NCBI GenBank assembly: GCA_021234155.1
Contig: JAJEKV010000099.1
Location: 1,698,297 to 1,762,296 of the forward strand
Direction: 5' to 3'
Source: Isoetes taiwanensis
Taxonomy: Eukaryota > Streptophyta > Lycopodiopsida > Isoetales > Isoetaceae
DNA length: 64,000 nt
Positions 43,626 through 55,595 of this stretch are shown here, piece after piece (positions within the stretch are counted from its first letter, which is position 1; each line of letters begins with the position of its first letter). Below the pieces are notes generated by a model, which saw only the letters and a list, made by a program, of their open reading frames with translations, was not told where the DNA came from and did no database searches. The position numbers and the translations under genes were made by a program.

Positions 43626-45760
43626 ATTCCCTGACTCAATTTAGAAAGATCTGACATTATAATAGCTAGCCCAACAAAGTTTTGAGTTAACCAAAGTAAA
43701 GTAGGAGGTGTGTAGAGGGGGTCGAGCAGTTAAGCAGTTATTCTTGATCATCCACCTATTGATCCTTGCTTGGTTATTAAATCATTTTCCAGTGATTCTT
43801 GATCATCCACCTATTGATCCTTGCTTGGTTATTAAATCATTTTCCAGCACAGTAATTCTGGACTACATGGTATGTTTGGCGTAACCACCAAAACTGCCAA
43901 GAACTATGGAGAATCTTGGCAGATCTGTGTATTTTCCTAGTTAAACTTATGCCAATATATTTCGTCTTGATACCTTTCATTTAGTGCTGCCACAGTCCTA
44001 AATATCATTGTATTTACCTTTAGGAATGCACGCTAATATTCATGCTTAAATATTTCTTATTTGCCTAGGGCTTTTATTTCCTTTGCAGTATGCAGGCCAT
44101 GCATTAGATGATGACACCCTTAGAGCACAAGTTTAAAGTTACTCCATGGTGGACTGTATAATAATAGAGATGAACAGCTAGACAAACCTTGTATGTTTAA
44201 TCCATTTAAATCAAGATGCACATATTCCATTTATGCATTTATGCACGTTCCCAATAAATCAGAATTTTATAAGATGCTCAACCATCTTAATTCAACTGCT
44301 AGATGGTTCTATAGTGTTAAATAATGAAGCATAAATAACTTTTAACCATATGCCCTTTATTCTATGTACACTTGAAGCGATGAAAAAGTCACTATTATAT
44401 TAAAAGTTCCATAAGCGAATCACTGAGAAAAAGCATTTGCACTGTATCTATTAAATTATCAAAAAAAGAATCCATTCATGTTCTACAATATTAAAATGTT
44501 GGTGGATGCACTTATGATTTTTAGACCACCTTGCATTTCTGTATCTATATCTTGCATACCAGTTATACAGGCCATATTTCACTTCAATTTATTCTCAAAG
44601 AAAAACAGTGGCATATGAGTTTCAAAAAAACAGCGGTATTATACTTAACCTTCTCAAGTGGCATGCGAGAACATGACAGGTAAATCTATAGCTCTGTGAT
44701 CATTATCTTATACAAATTAATTATATCCTTTTGTACCTAAGCATAAAAAATGCGTACAAAGAGATTACTCTACACACAGTGTGCACAAATTTCCTACAAC
44801 AAATAAAGCCGGATAAACTAGGCAAAAACTAGACAGATCTGCTTATGCCCTTCAATCTTGGTGAAATTTTGTCTAGCCTTTTAAGAATGGATTGCTCAAT
44901 GCAAAAAGCAATGTAAAATGAAAACTACTATTAAGAGAAACCTGGTTGAGTTGAAGCTTCTCTACTTCCTCAAAATCGTCGCATCCAATGGAACAACGTC
45001 CACGGCTTAAGGGGAGCGGCACATTTACGTGCCATCTTCATTTGGCCGCATGATGTGCCCAGCTTTTTCCTCTTACTTGCATAGTGCATTAAGATCAATG
45101 CATGCAAGCTGTTGATTCAAACGATCTTGCGGATCCCAAAATGATGGGGAATATAAGGATGTCTTGAACTATGGAGAATCTTGGCGGATCAGTGTATTTT
45201 GGATCTAATGTGACCACTCATCTCCATCATGGAGATGCCACAATTTTGGCGGCACAAGCGAAGAAGATTATCCGTGAGATGGGAAGAATCGATGGTATGT
45301 GATTTTGGCGAGGATCTTTGAAAATGTGGGCATAACAGGGGATCGATTAATGGGAGGATTGAAATTTGTGGTGCCGTTTAATTTTCACCCAAGACCCGGC
45401 GGGGAAAATACCTGAATCCGCATGAACAAGAACTATGCGGATCTGCGCCCAAGAACTATGTAGCCACCAAAGCTGCAAGAACAACTGCAAATGCAACAAG
45501 AACCGTTAGAAATAGCAAAAAAAAAAACGAAAAAGGAATAACACATACAAGATTTCAGCAAGAAGCACCTGGGCAGGAAGATCGTCTCCTAGTGCCTCAA
45601 AAGAGCTCCTCCAATCCAAAAATGAGGCACTCCACCTAGCTGGCAGCTCATTGATGGAGCTCTCATTGGAACAAAGCTTTGAAAAAACAGAATTATTACC
45701 AAGAAAACTGCTTAAGAAGAAGTAAGAACCAATTTTCTGGAAAAAGCTCTTCAATCAGAG
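43626..45760. other. Intergenic sequence, no gene recognised
   Basis: AT-rich, without supported reading frames. It includes a 55-bp direct repeat (43741-43850) and a phrase AACTATGGAGAATCTTGGC that occurs at about 43902 and again at about 45169. A GGATCC-type GC-richer stretch lies at 45120-45480. Confidence 0.5.
43741..43848 (+). repeat. 55-bp perfect tandem duplication
   Basis: The 52-base phrase starting TTCTTGATCATCCACC at 43741 is repeated at 43796, with TGA between the units. No base differences are seen. Confidence 0.9.
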
Positions 45761-45761
45761 C

Positions 45762-45940
45762 CGTAAAGTTCGGGGGGAGGATATTTCGCCATATTTCAGG
45801 CCTAGATTAAAACAGACAATCGCTTCCTCTCCTCCGATGTTGGCTTCATCTCCTTCGATCTTTGCTGATAATGGAGTAATCAAACTTTTGTGGCTCACGA
45901 TGGCCCGCGTGGCAAAATATCCTCCCCGAACTTTCGTGAG
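45762..45940. repeat. Small inverted-repeat (MITE-like) element
   Basis: AAGTTCGGGGGGAGGATATTTCGCCA at about 45767 is the near reverse complement of TGGCAAAATATCCTCCCCGAACTTT at about 45911. The ends lie about 175 bases apart. There is no coding content, and the flanking duplication is uncertain. Confidence 0.6.
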
Positions 45941-45949
45941 GAAATGTTA

Positions 45950-46026
45950 CTTAGGCCCTTACAGCGGGGGGTGTGGACGGGCTCGCCTGCCGGGCTCGCC
46001 AGGTCCTTACCCCGCGTAAGGGCCTG
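45950..46026. repeat. GC-rich inverted repeat
   Basis: AGGCCCTTACAGCGGGG (about 45953) pairs with CCCCGCGTAAGGGCCT (about 46011). A short GC-rich hairpin of 75 bases directly beside the MITE-like element. Confidence 0.6.
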
Positions 46027-46099
46027 CAACATTACCTCTACCGTAAAAATTTAATTCTATGCATTAATTACCGGTGGATGTCTCGAAAATCCAAAAATA

Positions 46100-46180
46100 T
46101 AATATTCTTATGGAAACCCTTCCGAATTTGAAAATTTGGAAGGGTTTCCATCCCGAATTTGGAAGGGGTTTTTTTTTTTT
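46100..46180. repeat. Third site of the GGAAACCCTTCC inverted motif
   Basis: ATGGAAACCCTTCCGAATTT followed by AAATTTGGAAGGGTTTCCAT makes a hairpin with 20-base arms, then one more GGAAGGGG and a poly-T run. Same motif as the arrays at 16.1 and 43.0 kb, but outside the duplicated blocks. Confidence 0.8.
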
Positions 46181-46199
46181 TTAATAACCCCAATCGGGG

Positions 46200-48300
46200 G
46201 GAGATAGTGTGAGCGTGTGAACCCTGTTTTTTCTTCATCCAGTAAATCTATTCTATCAAAATTGTACATACTATTACAACATGCATTCTATTACGGCATG
46301 CAATGTAATTTTTTATTGAAATTTTAATTTTCACAACATAGCTATGCATTGTTTAGAATCATGAATTGTATCTTTTTGCAATGAAAAGGTGCAATGGTTC
46401 AATAGAACTAATGGAAATTCATTAATTTTCACATGAAAGCTATGTATCGTTTATATTTTTGCAATTATAAAGTGTAATGGTTTATGGTTTGAACAATGGT
46501 AGGTCATAGACACAACCATATGGCATACACAAACATATGCCATATCGTTGGGAAAAGGATATGAAATAATATATTATTTTTAAACTTTTCTTTTCAAATG
46601 ACAATGGCTTTTATTCTTTGTGTATCTATCTATCAATGTAGGGTATGGTCGCCACGTTTCATGCATTTAAGAGGCAAATTGTTCCAATGTAGCCGAATTT
46701 CATGCGTCCCTCAATCCGTCGGCCATTTTGGATACCTATTATTGTATACAACAATATTGTAAAAGAAAGTAACGTAAAAAAAATGTGAGATTAGCAAGTT
46801 ATGGCGACTCAAAGTAGGGGGGGTCTAGCATCCATCGTCGTCATGCCCCTAACCACATATTGTAGTAATCGAGGCCAGGGTTCGCGGGGGTTATTGCTTC
46901 GCGGACACGCTATAAGTGCCACCTACCACGCACTTGATTGGAACTGCACGCCTGACCGTCTCTCACGAACGGGACACATCCCATTAATATTGGCTTCGGC
47001 CTATATCACGTGGTCCGCGGGCTTAGATGCCACCTACAAGACCTATGCCGCCCGGTAAGAGGTACTCACCAGCGGTCCATTTTGCCAATTTTGCCTTCCT
47101 TCGCCAAAATTCGAGCCGATCTTCCTTATCCACTATCGGCCACATCCAAATTGGCCCGAATGTTCTCTGCCCCAACCGCAGGAAAGGTAATTTGCCATTA
47201 AAGCCCGGATTTTTGGAAATCTAGAACCACCCGGTATGGGACGGTGGCATCATTCTAGTTATCATTTTTAAATTCGGTTGTTGAGCATCCTCTCTTCCAT
47301 TTAAAGCTCAATCCTGCAGGGGAGGCCAAAGCGTCCGCAGGTAGCGCCCACGTTTTGTTGTGTCTTTGGTCTTCAATCACCGCAGCTGATTTCATGCTTT
47401 CTCTTAGAATCGGCTATGGATTACTCAAGAAGATGAAGCTTTCCTGGATCGGGTTCTCGATGGGATGTTGTTAGGGGTGCTGACCCTGACCCCAAAAAAT
47501 GGCCTCGGCGTGGGCCGAGCAATCCGCCATCGCCTACGAGCTCATCTACTTCGGCGACTCCTAACTTTCAAGATCCGGGCGTATGGTGACCCCGGTAAGA
47601 TTACAATTGCCATGGGTCATCTCGTGAATGTGGAGGTTTCCCCTGATTGTGTCCCAAGTTGAGCGGGAAAAGTCCGAATCCGATCTCATACATTGCCGAT
47701 TATAGTTTCTGAGGAAGAGATCATGTGCTCTTCCGAGTCGGGTTGGTTCTTGATCTTGACCCTTTTATGCGAAGGCCTATTACGGATCCCTTCCTCCCCT
47801 TCCTTTTTTTTTTCTATTATCATTTGGGATATCGTGATGCAGGTTGCATGGAAATTTACGACTTGTGGTTCCTTTTAACTTCGAGATGCATTTCTTTTGT
47901 AATGTCATGAGTTGCACATAATTGGGGTTTGTATCCCCTTCAAACCTGGCAGGTTTCTCTAACTGTACTCTCTCTTGGAGACTTGAACATGGTATGTATG
48001 TTCTTTCTAATATTTTGCATTGATATTGTAACTGTTTCCCTTCTTGTTACATGTAATTCTCTAGTCCGATTTGAGTCGAGAGCACGAAGATTAAGGGTGG
48101 CGAAGGGGAGAATGACACCCGACAGCGGCCTTGTGGCCCGAAGATGATAGGTATGGCCTTGCCCACGAAATCGCGTGCCACAAGCGTGATTTAATTTGTA
48201 TTACCTTTGAATTAAATCACGCCATTTGGTTAAGACTAACTCAAATCCGCTTGGCGTTTGCGTTTTTATTGTTTGTGTTATCGTATCTTGGCCGACCGGA
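46200..48300. other. Unassigned, possibly 5' part of the phosphatase gene
   Basis: AT-rich to about 46800, then GC-richer with short open frames (46801-47058, 47465-47662, 47929-48147, all plus). None shows a recognisable domain. Since 48302 begins at a splice acceptor, upstream exons of the NIF-like gene may lie here, possibly at 47900-48150. Confidence 0.3.
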
Positions 48301-48301
48301 T

Positions 48302-49437
48302 ACATGTTTGATGTTTCAGCTTGCATTGCGTTTCTAAGAAGGTTGTGGTGTTAGACCTAAATGGAGTCCTTTGCAAGACTTTTCCGAAAAATAAAGTGGC
48401 TAGAGATCGGTTTCATCGGACACCGGTAGAATCAAACACCAAGTGGATCTATCCACGGCAAAGCTTGAAGGAGATGCTAGATGAGGCATTCAGGTTATTT
48501 CGAAAGGGGTAGTCCTTAAGCCCAAATTTTCATAGGTGTAATTTAGAATGTGAGGCGAATCTTATCTTTTTTTCGATTAGTTATGTTGGCGATTTTGTTT
48601 GAACTTCAACTGAAGTTATGTCCGTGATCACGGTTGTAAGCGTAATGCTCACATAATGAATATATATGTTACCGATTACATTGGCATATGTGTCTTCACA
48701 AGAGAAAGGCCAAGCTGATTAGTATCAACATGAGAAAAGGATGGATCATGAGATCCATGTAACATGCATGGTCCCCTCCCCTTCCCCTTCCCCCCCTTTT
48801 TCACCGAAACGGCAATTCAAAAACTCACCAAGAATAAAATTCATATTAATTTTACATTATTTTTGGGGTTAAGGGCGATTTTATAATAATTACCAAGAAT
48901 AAAATTCACATGGGGCTAATTCAAGAATCCATCATTTAGTGACGTAGGCTAACTTATGAGTTATGAGTGGAGGAGAAAATTTAAGTAGACAAGCCGGCGA
49001 TATTTTATTGGCACCACTCCTAATTGATCCTACTCAATGGTAGTGAAAAATAAGGCAAATGTCCAAAAAATAGCCTTTTGGCGATTTTTCGAGCTTAAGG
49101 GCTACCCCGATTTGAGGTTGGTATTTGGTCATCCATGGAACTAAGGAACATCAAGGATAGTTTAGAGGCCTTTGGAGGAAATGCGTGAGACATTGGTTGG
49201 CCTTTTGGGATCGCAACAAATGTGTGAAGTTCACTAATTCCAAGGATCCAACAGGCAAGCCTATCTTCATCAAACACTTGAGTAACATGATGGACGAACT
49301 TGGTATCGAGAATAAGGATGATATAATCATAGTGGATGATGATGCTCTCAAATGCTTCTACAATCAAATGCGTTCCACTGAATCCACCATCTTACGATCC
49401 AAAAACTTTCGCGACATGCATGATTTTACTGGTGAAG
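48302..49437 (+). CDS. NIF/FCP1-like HAD-family phosphatase gene, partial exon model
   Basis: Exon A starts after acceptor TGTTTCAG (48319) and reads HCVSKKVVVLDLNGVLC, then FPKNKVARDRFHRTPV, SLKEMLDEAFR, with a likely donor CAG/GTTATT at 48494. Exon B (about 49108-49437) reads FEVGIWSSMELRNIKDSLEA, then after a frame change WLAFWDRNKCVKFTNSKD, KPIFIKHLSNMMDELG, DDIIIVDDDALKCFYNQ. DLNG (motif I), WSS (motif II), the Lys of KPIFIKHL and VDDD (motif III) form a NIF/small-CTD-phosphatase fold. Motif I has Asn where catalytic HAD phosphatases usually have the second Asp (DxD). The first exons are not identified. It is one of the few segments here that looks like a host gene. Confidence 0.65.
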
Positions 49438-49439
49438 TT

Positions 49440-52100
49440 TGTGTCTATTATGCATTTTTTTTTTTTTTATTACAAAGTAATTATATGTATTTGCACATGG
49501 TGCATGTTCAAATTATGCAAGGGTCCTGTGGTCATAATTTTCAAAATATGGAGCTTTTAACAATTATGTTCGGCATTTGGAGCTTTTGCAAGATTTGGTC
49601 AAGATTTGCTTTTCCATATGATTCTCATCTATCTATTGAAGGAGGTAGGCCTTTTTATTGGAATAATTATAAGTATTTGCGATATCTCTATGTGTGTGAA
49701 ACATGGCTATATGTTTAATGCTATATTGTCCATGATAAATTTATGCGAGGATACAATGGCGAATACTCTAGTAAAATTAAGCCTAAACTAATAATACGGT
49801 TATTGGGAATGACATTATGGCTTTTTATGATATCTATATTAGTGGCAAGTTTTTGATGGTGTGTAGAAGAATGACATGTAGCTAAAACCTATGGATGCAT
49901 AATCGTTGTCTGGACATAAATATCCTTACATGTGTACAAGAAAAGAATAACTTTGGAAAAGGGAAATACATGATAGTCTTGATTTTGTTAACCCTAAACC
50001 TCTACGCAAGCTTGGTGCTTGGTTGTATATGAGAATCTTGAATAGCTTAACGGCACCATACAACCGGCATACATCGGTTGAAGGAAGCAATAACCATTGA
50101 TTTATAGTAAGACATTGATTCGGCATGATTTAGGGTTTCGGCCGGTCGGGGTAAGAACCGTGACGCTGATGCATTGCTTGAGCACTTTCGTGAACCCTAA
50201 TTAGGGTATTCGGTTTTTGCCTCTCTGGCTTAGATAGCCAAAACTTGTACCTGAATCACTATATTGCATGCCGCTAGTAATCCAAGCCGAAGGGTCCATG
50301 AACCGCCTATTCCCGATGGCAAAGAGAATGAAATCATTGTGTGGATGATGGCTCTTTGTGTTTCTAAATAAGCATGACTTTGGTGGTGCTTCTTGCAAGT
50401 AATCTTGAAGCTGGTGGTTGTATGAGCATGTATAAATGACAATAATGTGCAAACAACTGCAATTTATTTGGAAAAGCATGACATATACAATGCTGGTGCA
50501 AATGATTATGTCAACAATCAAAGTGGCAAAGATGCGGTGACATAAGCCGAATCCTCCTGTTCGACATCTAATAATCTTGGAGAATAATGTGGAGATGCCA
50601 CCGCTATTTCTCTAAGTGAACAAAGCATTGTGGAACTTCTCTTAATCTACTTGAATCAACATGACCAAAGGCAATTATCTTTGGAACAAACGTCTCCTCG
50701 TGTCTGCATAACTCTATTTGTTATTGTGTGCATAGCTTTCTTTAACTGATAATAAGACATGGCACTAGTAATTTTGATATATGTGCTTTTCAACTTGATG
50801 ATTGCATCAGTAGAATGCTACTATAATGAGCTACAGCCTGTGTATTTGTGACCTATGTATTAGCTGCAGCAGCACGTGAACAGATCTAGCTAGAAGTATA
50901 TATAGAAAGAGGTTTTATACTGCAAGTGCATGACTGTGTTTTCTGCAGTTTAATATTGTTGCATCAGCAAGTAGGTGTCGATTTTTGTTAAGCAGTTGCT
51001 CTACATTGAACTAATCTAGGACTTGTCTCTCCTATTGCTAAGTAAAAGGTATAATAGCCAGTTTTGGCACTTGAGTAATTAACTACGGGCAGTTTGCTTT
51101 TCTGGCTTTGTGCTACACATGTTCAGTGTAAGTAATTGCATGGCATTCATCATAACTCGCTTAGGGTCTACTATATTGCATGTATTATCTTGAACTAAAT
51201 GCACTGCCTTGCTTCTTTGGGTACTATTACTTTGGATTAGAAGTATTGTGCTGGTCTTAAAATTTGAACATGAGCTATATACAACAGGGAAGTTGCCTAT
51301 AAAAGCTGCATTTTGTTGAGTGCATATTGCCTACAAAAGCTGCAATTTTTTGCCTACATGAGAATGCAATAGTTAGCTTCTAGCTTTTGTTATACTGGAT
51401 ATGGGGTTTACAGATGAGGTACAGTAACTTAAAACAGTGAGCAAGGGACATACATGTTTAAAATGAATGTTGCCGTGTAGAAACTCTTGTTATGATGCTG
51501 GACAGATTATTTTCTTAACTACATTAAAGCTGTGATATGTGCATATTGTCTGCAGCTAATCTACATTTGTTATCTATGTGTTTTTGAAAAACAAATGAGG
51601 TGAAGGGCGAAAAGCTCAAGAAATCTAATGCTTACCTGTTAGTGACTTAGGCTCTTACCCTTCTTAGGCTAACTGTCGTTTGGTTTCCACTGCAGTAAAT
51701 AGGGTTTCTTGCTCCTTGTTGTGTTTTCATGATTAAAGGAAGCTATGATTCTCTTTGGAACTTTCAATAAGCAATTATGGCAGTATTTACATGACATTAC
51801 GTAAATTAATATGTGTAATGCGTTGACAAGGTACCATTGTATATAATTTATTTTCCCTCTTTTAAGATGATATGTGGACAATAATTTTTTGAATAAGGAT
51901 ATATTATTTCTTGCATTGCTTTCTACATGATCTCGTGTATTTGAATTCAGTCTTAGCTATAAATTCTGGTAATTTCTTTGGCTTTAATTTTTAAGGCTTA
52001 AGTCAAAGTTACACCTGTTTTGGCTTAAGGCTGCATATTGGCTTGAAGTGGTCTTTGCAAAAGGCCATGGATGGTAAAAAGTCTGTTTGAACAGATTTTA
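49440..52100. other. Non-coding; possible introns of neighbouring genes
   Basis: Mostly AT-rich with a poly-T run at 49459-49470. A coding-like patch at about 50280-50350 (PPIPDGKENEIIVWM) might be an exon, but has no recognised domain. A repeated CCTA(T/C)AAAAGCTGCA(A)TTTT phrase occurs near 51297 and 51332. Nothing else is supported. Confidence 0.4.
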
Positions 52101-52480
52101 AAAGGTTTTTTTTTTTTTTTTTGAGAGAGAATGGGGTTTTTTTCATTAATTATAGAAAAAGGTACAATGATGTGAGTGAGCCATGTAGTTGACTACTCAA
52201 CATTAAGCATGTAAACAAAATAGACAAAATAGACATAAGTAAATGCTATGCTATATAGATAGCAAAAGTGTTTGAAATTATGAAGTCCTTGACTGCCTTG
52301 TGGAAGGTATGAAATCTGCTGATCTTTGCTCTTGAATTAAACCCGGTGGAGAAACCGAAATTGAGCAAAAATGAAGTAATCTTGGGCAAAGAATATGTAG
52401 ACAAAAACTTACAGATCCTGGTAATGCTCTTTTGGGATTCAGAATGGGAGAATGAAAAGGTGTAAATAGGATCATGAGGA
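52100..52480 (-). mobile_element. Probable 3' end of a truncated LINE/SINE
   Basis: A 16-base poly-T (about 52109-52124), read on the minus strand, is a poly(A) tail preceded by sequence resembling plant L1 3' ends (CCTTTTTCTATAATTAATG upstream of the tail). No protein domain is seen, so the copy would be 5'-truncated. The upstream limit is uncertain. Confidence 0.4.
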
Positions 52481-53750
52481 TGGGATGTTAGGATTGTAGT
52501 TCAGGAATTGGGATTTGGTAGGATATTGGATAGAATATGTAGCATAATAACAGAGGGTTTTCTTTGTGTTTTTGTACGCTTTTCACAAAGGTTTTCCTAA
52601 GATTTCATGGCGTATTCGAATGGATGTACTAATGTGTACATCTAGAGTGCACCATTTCTTAGTCGTTCATTTAGTTATTTTTTTTCAATGGTCCAACATC
52701 CAAGGGCTCACAACAAAAGCCCTCTTTTTTATTTTAGGGGCTGAACATGCAAGCCTCGTGGATACCATTTTAGGGCACGAAACAGGGCTTGCAAATCTGG
52801 GATTAGCAAGATAAGAGTGGCCCTTTGAATGAGCAGGAGGAGATGCCTTTTTTTCAATCTAACGATGAAGAAATTGGAAGTGTAGCTTTTTCAGAGCCTA
52901 CAGTTGTATCAAAGAGTCGGTTTCTTCCTCAAGCATCAATTCTGCGAGTTCTTAGCATCTTTAGGCATGAAGGATAACCTAAAACATGGGCTTCATTTCT
53001 GGCTGGATATGTTTTGGTCATCTTGAACATGTTTGCACCTTTGCGTAATGGCCGTAATTCTGACGACCTTTAGTCTCTTGTATCTGCATATTTTCCCTCT
53101 TGATTCCTTCTCAATCTTGTGATATCGACTTTTGCGGGGGTATTTGAAGGGCTTTTTCTTGTGATATTACTCTTGAAGGGTATTTGTCGTCAAATTTTCT
53201 AGGGTTGGGCTCGAGCGTTGGTGAATATTGGCGAGGCATAGCTTGGTTTTGGCTTAATTTTAGCTTCATTCTTGGGAAGATTTGCCTTTTTCGGACTCAT
53301 TCAAGCTAAAAACGAGCGGGGTAAGGGGTTAAGATTAAGGGTTTTATAGTTTTTGTATCTGACTTTGATAGTCTTTCAAGGTTTTGCGGTCGGTCTTTGC
53401 GGTCAAGTTTTAAATCGGTCTTTGCTGGTCGGGTTTTTTGATCACGGGTTTTGCGGTACGACCTCTGAGAGATACATCATGGGTTTGCAGCCGAGCTATA
53501 GAGCATGGGTTTACAACCGAGATATATGCATGGGTTTTGGCGAAAATCAGAGCCATGCCTTTCTCTGAGGGGGCACACCAAAGAACTTAGTTCAGCGTAC
53601 CAGCTACATTAGTTGCAAGATTTTTGAGAGCAAGGCCCATTACTAAAATCCGACATGAGCGTTAATAGCTCCGTATGGATATGGTTTCAAGGAATGTTGA
53701 GTGATTCGTTATTTTATGAAGATTGGGAATCATGAAAAAGCAATTGTGGA
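52480..53750. other. No gene firmly recognised; possible upstream exons of the RBR gene
   Basis: Short open frames only. The stretch 52830-52975 reads EEMPFFQSNDEEIGSV, which could be exon sequence. At 53380-53530, phrases like GGTTTTGCGGTC..GGGTTTT repeat. A RING1 domain expected for an RBR ligase was not found. Confidence 0.25.
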
Positions 53751-53759
53751 GTTCACAGA

Positions 53760-54300
53760 TTTGGAGTTTCTTTGCCGAGAAGCTTCCTCAAGATGTATTT
53801 TTACAATGCATTACACTTGGCGCAAAGGCCATCATGGAGCTTAATCTTGGTAAACGGGAGTTTGAGAATTATTCAAGCATTGATAAAACCACTCTTTTCT
53901 AGGACTTATTTCAAGCAATGCATATTGTGTCGAACCCTATCTCCTTATCGGTAATAAGCAATGCCTTTTCTTTTGTGTGTGGATACGGGAGCCGAAGAAA
54001 ATGAAGCCAAAATTTGAGGTGAGGCACAAAGGAAACAAGAAGAGGATATTCTCAATGATATACTAAGTTTGAATGTGGTCAACCGTGAGGGCTAAGCAAT
54101 GTCCAAATTGCGGGATGGCCATATCTAAATCGGAAGGGTGTAACAAAATGACTTGCTCTTATTGTGGTTCATTTTTTCGCTTCAAGTGTGGGATACAAAT
54201 AGAGGGATATAATCTTTTGAGCAAAAACAAAGGGCAATGAGAGATATTCTAATCACGAAATTCAAGTTATTTAGCGATGGGACACGGGAATATCATCTGA
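53760..54300 (+). pseudogene. RNF14-like RBR E3 ubiquitin ligase fragment (IBR-RING2)
   Basis: The stretch 53775-53990 has LP..FL and REFENYSS..KTTL phrases, then a Cys-poor version of the IBR zinc region (CLFFC). From about 54010, [18 protein letters not shown] leads into [19 protein letters not shown] and [14 protein letters not shown] (54094-54195), the RING2 zinc pattern with GCNKMTC, as in RNF14-type ligases. In RBR enzymes RING2 carries the ubiquitin-thioester Cys. One zinc-ligand position in FFCF is Arg here (codon CGC). Stops lie between the blocks. There may be introns, but as read this is a broken or partial gene. Confidence 0.55.
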
Positions 54301-54759
54301 AAGGTACCTAGAGTGGTTAGACAAAAGAAAAAATAGTACTACAAGTGTCATTTGAATCATGAGGTCATTTGTAGGATTTTTAAGCCATTGTGGTACAATA
54401 TTTAAGAGAATATTTGTGCGAATGTGTTTGAGAGATGCTTGTACAATATTGTAAATGTATTAAAAGGTCGCGTACCATAAACATCATGTTGTGTTGCATG
54501 TTCGAATGTGTTATAGTCCGAAGGGCCCAAAAATACACATTGCCTCATTTAATATAGTCTCTCTCATTGTTTCTAACATTTAGTATAGGTTGTATCGTTG
54601 TTTCTAATATGTGAAATTCCTTCTAAGGGCCGAAGGGCCCAAAAAATTTTTAATACAGATGTCGACACATAACTATCATTAACATTAATTAATATAGACC
54701 ATTGCATCCAACACATTTAAATCAAAATCCCCAAAACCCCCTTTGGTTTGGGTGCATAT

Positions 54760-55595
54760 TCACACGGGGTTACTCACGGGCACCTTGTCGGGATGGGCAT
54801 ATTTGCCCTTTATTCCAAGATCTGGACCGTACATAGCGATCCTCGTTTGTGGGGTATGCATGTAATGATATGAATGAAGGTAGTCAAATTTTGGTTGGAA
54901 ATCTGGTTGCAGAATGAGAGTGTTACCATTTCCCCAGTTTAGCTCTTGAATTAGTCTGTCAGCATTGGTTGTGGACATCGGGATGATGAGTGTACCATAA
55001 GCATCACACCAAACATCTGTGATGGTAATATCGTTGTCTGTAGTATTCAAATTGTTGGTCTATCATCCTTCTGCTATTACTTTCTAGGAACCACCATAGT
55101 TGCACCATTAAGTATGTGCCTCTGCAAAACTCTATTGCCCAATCAATTTCCTGGTCTGGGATATCAGGAATGTCAATGTCTGTGATGCCTCTGACTAGGC
55201 CTGTCCATAATCCATCATATGTATACTGAATATCATGAACTAACCTCTGCCCTGGGAAAAGTGTATGCTCAGCTGGCTCAACTGATGTATTAAAATCCCT
55301 GCTAAGGCTCATCATGTAATCTAGCAGAAAGACAATCATTGTCAGTAAGAGTAGCATTGCAATTTAATTTAAACAAATGATGAAAGCCTGTGAAATGACC
55401 AATATTATGCCACTTGTTATCCACAGAATCTCTATCTACATGCATCTGACTAGTTGCAGCCATTTCAATGTCGTATATAACTTGTGTTTTTATCGTGAAT
55501 AGATATTCTTTTTCCCCCATAATGACATCTATTTCTATGTTTCCATACATTCCATAAGGCAATGAAGCATAAAGAGTTTGTGAAAGCATCATCAT
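54760..55595 (-). pseudogene. C-terminal region of LINE 1, unassigned
   Basis: Three overlapping frames follow the zinc-binding region: about 55595-55302, 55357-55004 (117 codons; DIDIPDIPDQEIDWAIEF, CRGTYLMVQLWWF) and 55050-54760 (VWCDAYGTLIIP, LIQELNWGNGNTL). Many plant L1 elements end in an RNase H domain. The VWCDAYG segment is where its first Asp strand would sit, but I do not see the full set of catalytic residues. Confidence 0.35.

Noticed and set aside
46801-47058. 85-codon plus-strand frame as a new gene
   Set aside because: Low-complexity, no domain, no neighbouring splice sites I trust.
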